Positions 6,623-7,587 of a DNA stretch of 7,587 bases are shown here, in pieces. This stretch comes from Bacteroidota bacterium (lineage in GTDB: Bacteria > Bacteroidota > Bacteroidia > Sphingobacteriales > Sphingobacteriaceae). The translations under genes and the position numbers were made by a program. The notes under the pieces were generated by a model. That model did not search any database and was not told the DNA's origin. It saw only the letters and a program-made list of their open reading frames with translations. Each line of letters begins with the position of its first letter. Position 1 is the first letter of the stretch. The stretch lies in the NCBI GenBank assembly GCA_025355225.1, contig JANYAB010000268.1, positions 1-7,587 on the forward strand, read 5' to 3'.

Positions 6623-6624
6623 TT
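6606..6624. repeat. 19-bp inverted repeat in the GH53 promoter, possible operator
   Basis: AATTGT (6606-6611) and ACAATT (6619-6624) form a perfect 6-bp inverted repeat with a 7-bp spacer. It covers the proposed -33 TTG and part of the spacer of the GH53 promoter, which is a natural place for a dimeric repressor or activator. There is no T-run after it on the minus strand, and the stem is AT-rich, so a terminator for the permease is unlikely. The arms are short, and chance occurrence in AT-rich DNA cannot be excluded. Confidence 0.35.
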
Positions 6625-6644
6625 ATTATTTTACAAATAAACCT

Positions 6645-7587
6645 TTATAACCAATTTTTTACAATCGTTACGATATACACAAGTGTTTTAAGGAGAGGTT
6701 TGCGCCAGATAATCAATCGCCAGCCTACCTCGGCGGTGAGAAGCGTACAGACAGCAAAAATTGCAGGTTTGATCCCTTTGTCCATTGATGAAAGGGCCCC
6801 GGTAAGCGCTATACCATATACGGCAAGCGGCAGGAAGACCATTAGGCAAAGTCCTGTAACATTAAATGGTATCTTGAATGGCCGGTAAGTTTCCGGTTCT
6901 TTCAACCTTAGCTTGATCAGGGATATATATTCAAGGAACAAGCCTGCGCCATAAACGGTAACATCAATTATAAGTAAATCGGCGAAGGTCCAAAGCACCA
7001 TTAAACTCACAACTATTGAACAAATAATGATGGAAACATATGGCGTATTAAATCGTGAATGCAATTTATTGAGCCCTGCGGGTAGCAATTTGTCGTCAGA
7101 CATTACTTTGGGTACGCGCGATACAGATAATAATACCGCGGCATAAATGCCCAATGTACTGGCCATACCTCCGGCGGCCATTAACGTGCCCAACCATCTT
7201 CCGCCTATCAGAGAGCCTAAGGCCGGGAAGCCCCGGTCGGTTAATATAGCGAAGTTGATATGCGACTGTTGTGCAACCAGTATGGTAACGAAGTAAACAA
7301 CCATAACCAATGCAAAGGCGATGAAGATGGAAATCAAATAAGAACGAATTGGCTTCTCCACTTCTTCGGCATAAGTAGTGACATTATCCCAGCCAAGGCA
7401 ATTCCACATTATGGTATATAAAGCCATCCCCAATGATGGAAAGGCGATGTCTTTTAGAGATGGAGAAGGGAGGTGTATTGGACCGGCGTGATGATAGAAA
7501 AAAACGATAACAAGTACTAAAAATGGGGTGAGCACCGCCACGCTCAATATAAGTGCGGCCCTGCCAACCGGAACGATGCCTAAAATA
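6645..7587 (-). CDS. APC-superfamily amino acid/polyamine permease, C-terminal part
   Basis: The frame is open to the right edge (…GIVPVGRAALIL leads into the visible part), so the start is outside the window; an in-frame TTG at 7547 lies inside a membrane segment and is not the start. About 314 residues are seen, with seven or so hydrophobic segments. The first is LSVAVLTPFLVLVIVFF. Next come a segment ending in MWNCLGWDNVTTYAEEVEKP, SYLISIFIAFALVMVVYFV, a Gly-rich GTLMAAGGMASTLGIYAAVLL, SIIICSIVVSLMVLW, and two final ones near the C-terminus. The WDN-x-x-T-x-A-E-E-V-E-x-P motif and the later SRVPKVMSDDKLLP loop are typical of APC-family proton-coupled permeases. The WDN form resembles the polyamine:proton symporter subgroup, but that substrate is only an inference. 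It is an inner-membrane importer. It lies 72 nt upstream of GH53 on the same strand, with no terminator seen between them and no evident functional link. Confidence 0.85.
   Translation of the reverse strand, partial: ILGIVPVGRAALILSVAVLTPFLVLVIVFFYHHAGPIHLPSPSLKDIAFPSLGMALYTIMWNCLGWDNVTTYAEEVEKPIRSYLISIFIAFALVMVVYFVTILVAQQSHINFAILTDRGFPALGSLIGGRWLGTLMAAGGMASTLGIYAAVLLSVSRVPKVMSDDKLLPAGLNKLHSRFNTPYVSIIICSIVVSLMVLWTFADLLIIDVTVYGAGLFLEYISLIKLRLKEPETYRPFKIPFNVTGLCLMVFLPLAVYGIALTGALSSMDKGIKPAIFAVCTLLTAEVGWRLIIWRKPLLKTLVYIVTIVKNWL

Noticed and set aside
6616..6888. Plus-strand 90-codon frame near the permease 3' end
   Set aside because: Antisense to the last membrane segments of the permease and starts inside the GH53 promoter region; low-complexity translation.
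7545..7547. TTG as start codon of the permease
   Set aside because: The same frame continues upstream without a stop to the window edge and encodes more of the same membrane segment, so the true start is outside.

Overview
The window looks like chromosomal DNA from a Bacteroidota bacterium, most likely of the Sphingobacteriaceae (Mucilaginibacter/Pedobacter type). The grounds are a PorT-like outer-membrane barrel protein, exported proteins cleaved just before Gln, a GH3 enzyme of the NagZ-like type common in that phylum, a DUF5672 protein, start codons without clear Shine-Dalgarno sequences, and promoter-like boxes of the Bacteroidota form TAnnTTTG. The genus is an inference from gene content, not from a marker gene.

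Layout, left to right. (1) 1-359, minus: the first 119 codons of an exported GH3 glycoside hydrolase that runs off the left edge. (2) 360-543: an AT-rich divergent intergenic region. (3) 544-1209, plus: a small outer-membrane beta-barrel protein, followed by a clear hairpin terminator at 1224-1254. (4) 1265-4962, minus: a three-gene run transcribed in the order ABC exporter (MsbA-like, full TMD-NBD), DUF5672 putative glycosyltransferase, GT2 glycosyltransferase. The first two are 5 nt apart and the last two 57 nt apart, with no terminator seen between them. (5) 4963-5144: an intergenic region carrying a candidate promoter for the ABC gene. (6) 5145-6572, minus: an exported GH53 (endo-beta-1,4-galactanase family) enzyme with an N-terminal Ig-like domain. 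(7) 6573-6644: a short promoter region containing a 19-bp inverted repeat. (8) 6645-7587, minus: the C-terminal part of an APC-superfamily amino acid/polyamine permease that runs off the right edge.

How the genes may work together. The ABC-DUF5672-GT2 run looks like a surface-glycan module, with two cytoplasmic sugar-transfer enzymes and an inner-membrane flippase for a lipid-linked product (lipid A/LPS core, or another lipid-linked glycan). GH53 points to secreted or periplasmic galactan breakdown, but no SusC/SusD pair or sugar regulator lies next to it here. The GH3 enzyme, barrel protein and permease look like independent housekeeping or envelope genes.

I see no CRISPR array, tRNA, rRNA, insertion sequence, integrase or phage gene. 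Most of the window is ordinary. The points most worth a second look are the DUF5672 enzyme tied to an exporter, the unusual GH53 architecture and catalytic-site context, the palindrome in the GH53 promoter, and a short receiver-domain-like reading frame at 5035-5181.
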